6,050 nt of DNA from Adhaeribacter sp. GTDB lineage: Bacteria > Bacteroidota > Bacteroidia > Cytophagales > Hymenobacteraceae. A program made the translations under genes and the position numbers. Where the stretch lies: positions 1 to 6,050 of the forward strand of contig JAQBNV010000131.1 of assembly GCA_028288395.1 (NCBI GenBank), given 5' to 3'. Below the pieces are notes generated by a model that was not told the DNA's origin, searched no databases, and saw only the letters and a program-made list of their open reading frames with translations. Positions within the stretch are counted from its first letter, which is position 1. Each line of letters opens with the position of its first letter. Below are positions 4,289 through 6,050 of this stretch, in pieces.

Positions 4289-6007
4289 ATGAACAAATTA
4301 CGATTTGATGAGCTAGAGCTCTCCCCGGAAATGCAACGGGCTATTGCCGATATGGGCTTCGAAGAAGCTTCTCCTATTCAAACTGAAGCAATACCGATAA
4401 TTATGCAGGGCCGCGATGTAATTGGCCAGGCCCAGACCGGAACCGGTAAAACGGCCGCCTTTGGTATCCCAGCTATTGAAAGCATCGATCCCAAAGACCG
4501 TCGGGTACAGGTTTTAATCCTTTGCCCCACCCGCGAACTAGCCGTGCAGGTTTCCGAAGAAATAAGCAAATTAATAAAATATAAAGCCGGCATTAGTGTC
4601 GTTCCGATTTACGGCGGCCAGGCTTACGATCGGCAGTTACGGGCCCTGAAACAAGGCGTCCAGATTGTAATTGGTACACCGGGCCGGGTAATGGACCACA
4701 TCGAACGGGGAACCCTGCAACTCGATGGGGTTAAGAAAATTATCCTGGATGAGGCCGACGAAATGCTGGACATGGGTTTCCGGGAAGACATTGAATTTGT
4801 ACTGACTAAGATACCCGCCGAACGGCAAACCATTTTCTTTTCCGCAACCATGTCGAAGCCCATTATGGAGCTTACGAAAAAATACCAGCGCGATCCGCAG
4901 GTAGTAAAAGTGGTACACCAGACTTTAACGGTAGCCAATATAGAGCAGGTTTATTTTGAAGTGCGCAACAACATGAAAATGGAAGTGCTTTCGCGCATAA
5001 TAGACATGTATAACCTGAAATCGATGATTGTGTTTTGTAATACCAAACGCATGGTCGACGAACTGGTATCTAATTTGCAGGCCCGTGGTTATTTTGCCGA
5101 CGGTTTGCATGGCGACATGAACCAGACGCAGCGGACTAACGTGATGACTAAATTTAAGGCCGGAACGCTGGAAATATTAGTCGCTACCGACGTGGCTGCC
5201 CGGGGTATCGACGTAGAAGACCTGGAAGCTGTATTTAACTACGACTTACCACAGGACGAAGAAGCTTACGTACACCGTATTGGCCGTACCGGCCGTGCTG
5301 GTAAATCCGGCAAAGCCTTTTCTTTTGTATCAGGCCGCGATATTTACAAGCTGAAAGACATCATGCGCTTTACCAATGCCAAAATTAAACTGGCGCCGGT
5401 ACCAAGTTTCGAAGATGTAGCTGAAATTAAAACTAATTTATTCCTCGATCAGATTAAAGATATTATTCAGCAAGGCAAATTAGAAAAACACATTGCGCGG
5501 GTAGAACGGTTGCTGACCGAAGATTTTACATCTTTGGAAATTGCCGCAGCTTTACTTAAAATGAACCTGAAAGAAGCTAAGGCCCAGGCCGCTTCCGAAG
5601 AAATGAAAGGACCCCGCGAAGGTTTCAACCGGTTATTTGTTACCATTGGTAAAAAAGACCGGATTCACCCGAAAGATATTATTGAAACATTAACGGAAAA
5701 TACGAGCATCCCGAGCAACAAAATTGGTGATATCGACTTGTACGATAAATTTAGTTTTGTAGAAATTGCGAAGGAATATACTTCTGAAGTGCTGGACCGT
5801 TTGGGCCGGACTACTTTATTAGGCAAGCCGGTAAGTTTCGAGAAAGCGCAGAAAAAAATGCCCGGTGAAAATGCAGGTGAAGATGGTGGCAGCAGCAGCC
5901 GTGGTAGCTTTGAAGAAAGACCACGCCGGACTGGCGGCGACCGCGACCGTAACGATCGGGAACGGAATACCCGTTTTGGAAAGAGAGAGAAATCGAGAAG
6001 ATGGTAA
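4289..6007 (+). CDS. DEAD-box ATP-dependent RNA helicase with DbpA-type RNA-binding domain
   Basis: The 572-residue protein carries the full DEAD-box motif set in order: Q motif GFEEASPIQ (23-31), motif I AQTGTGKT (48-55), Ia PTRELA (80-85), Ib TPGR (130-133), II DEAD (154-157), III SAT (185-187), IV MIVFCNTK (246-253), V ATDVAARGID (299-308) and VI HRIGRTGR (329-336). All catalytic residues are intact, so it should unwind or remodel RNA using ATP in the cytoplasm. Residues about 446-520 (from FNRLFVTIGKKDRI to LLGKPVSFEKA) fit the DbpA/CsdA RNA-binding domain. A linker of about 75 residues precedes it, and a hydrophilic tail (about 521-572) rich in Arg, Asp and Gly follows. This layout resembles DeaD/CsdA and CshA, which act in ribosome assembly, RNA decay and cold adaptation; the exact ortholog is not settled, so no symbol is given. 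The ATG follows an A-rich tract and lies downstream of a TACCTTTG promoter. Confidence 0.96.
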   Translation: MNKLRFDELELSPEMQRAIADMGFEEASPIQTEAIPIIMQGRDVIGQAQTGTGKTAAFGIPAIESIDPKDRRVQVLILCPTRELAVQVSEEISKLIKYKAGISVVPIYGGQAYDRQLRALKQGVQIVIGTPGRVMDHIERGTLQLDGVKKIILDEADEMLDMGFREDIEFVLTKIPAERQTIFFSATMSKPIMELTKKYQRDPQVVKVVHQTLTVANIEQVYFEVRNNMKMEVLSRIIDMYNLKSMIVFCNTKRMVDELVSNLQARGYFADGLHGDMNQTQRTNVMTKFKAGTLEILVATDVAARGIDVEDLEAVFNYDLPQDEEAYVHRIGRTGRAGKSGKAFSFVSGRDIYKLKDIMRFTNAKIKLAPVPSFEDVAEIKTNLFLDQIKDIIQQGKLEKHIARVERLLTEDFTSLEIAAALLKMNLKEAKAQAASEEMKGPREGFNRLFVTIGKKDRIHPKDIIETLTENTSIPSNKIGDIDLYDKFSFVEIAKEYTSEVLDRLGRTTLLGKPVSFEKAQKKMPGENAGEDGGSSSRGSFEERPRRTGGDRDRNDRERNTRFGKREKSRRW

Positions 6008-6050
6008 CCTTCGGATAATAAATTCCGTAAAAGAGTTTATTAAAAGAGCA
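6008..6050. other. Downstream end of window
   Basis: These 43 bp after the helicase stop contain TAATAAA (6016-6022) and TTTATTA (6036-6042) as 7-bp inverted arms with a 13-nt loop. The stem is pure A-T and no T-run follows within the window, so it is not called a terminator. No gene start is visible before the window ends. Confidence 0.4.

Noticed and set aside
4378..5110. Several minus-strand ORFs of 61-104 codons
   Set aside because: All lie antisense to the conserved motif region of the DEAD-box helicase and are shadows.
6016..6042. A-T inverted repeat after the helicase gene as a terminator
   Set aside because: The stem is seven A-T pairs with a 13-nt loop and no T-run follows before the window ends.

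Overview
This looks like ordinary chromosomal DNA of a Bacteroidota bacterium. The pointers are protein families typical of that phylum, coding DNA of moderate GC between AT-rich spacers, start codons with A/T-rich upstream sequence instead of strong Shine-Dalgarno sites, and a TAnnTTTG-type promoter box (TACCTTTG, 4112-4119). The codon style and the mix of genes would fit Cytophagales, perhaps the Hymenobacteraceae/Adhaeribacter group, but that finer placement is a guess.

Layout: (1) 1-792, minus strand: the N-terminal 264 residues of a UvrD/RecB/AddA-like DNA helicase that runs off the left edge; it opens with the only usable start codon, a GTG. (2) 793-1273: a divergent intergenic region of 481 bp with an 11-bp perfect inverted repeat and a 14-nt near-palindrome. 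(3) 1274-2578, plus: an exported PQQ-type glucose/sorbosone dehydrogenase-family beta-propeller protein, followed by a textbook intrinsic terminator at 2608-2649. (4) 2934-3695, plus: a DUF1264 (oil-body-associated-protein family) predicted lipoprotein. (5) 3696-4288: a long spacer of 593 bp. It holds a short palindrome after the DUF1264 stop, two related GC-rich hairpins that look like REP-type repeats, a Bacteroidota promoter, and a leader of about 165 nt. (6) 4289-6007, plus: a complete DEAD-box RNA helicase with a DbpA-type RNA-binding domain and a charged Arg-rich tail. (7) 6008-6050: a short tail with no identifiable gene.

The four genes do not form an obvious pathway. Each has its own long upstream spacer and they appear to be separate transcription units. 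They cover DNA repair (helicase/nuclease subunit), envelope/periplasmic functions (sugar dehydrogenase-like protein, DUF1264 lipoprotein) and RNA metabolism (DEAD-box helicase). I found no convincing new multi-gene system. The parts most worth a second look are non-coding: the pair of hairpins at 3760-3831, whose stems differ by a compensatory base-pair change, and the structured, repeat-flanked leader of the RNA helicase.
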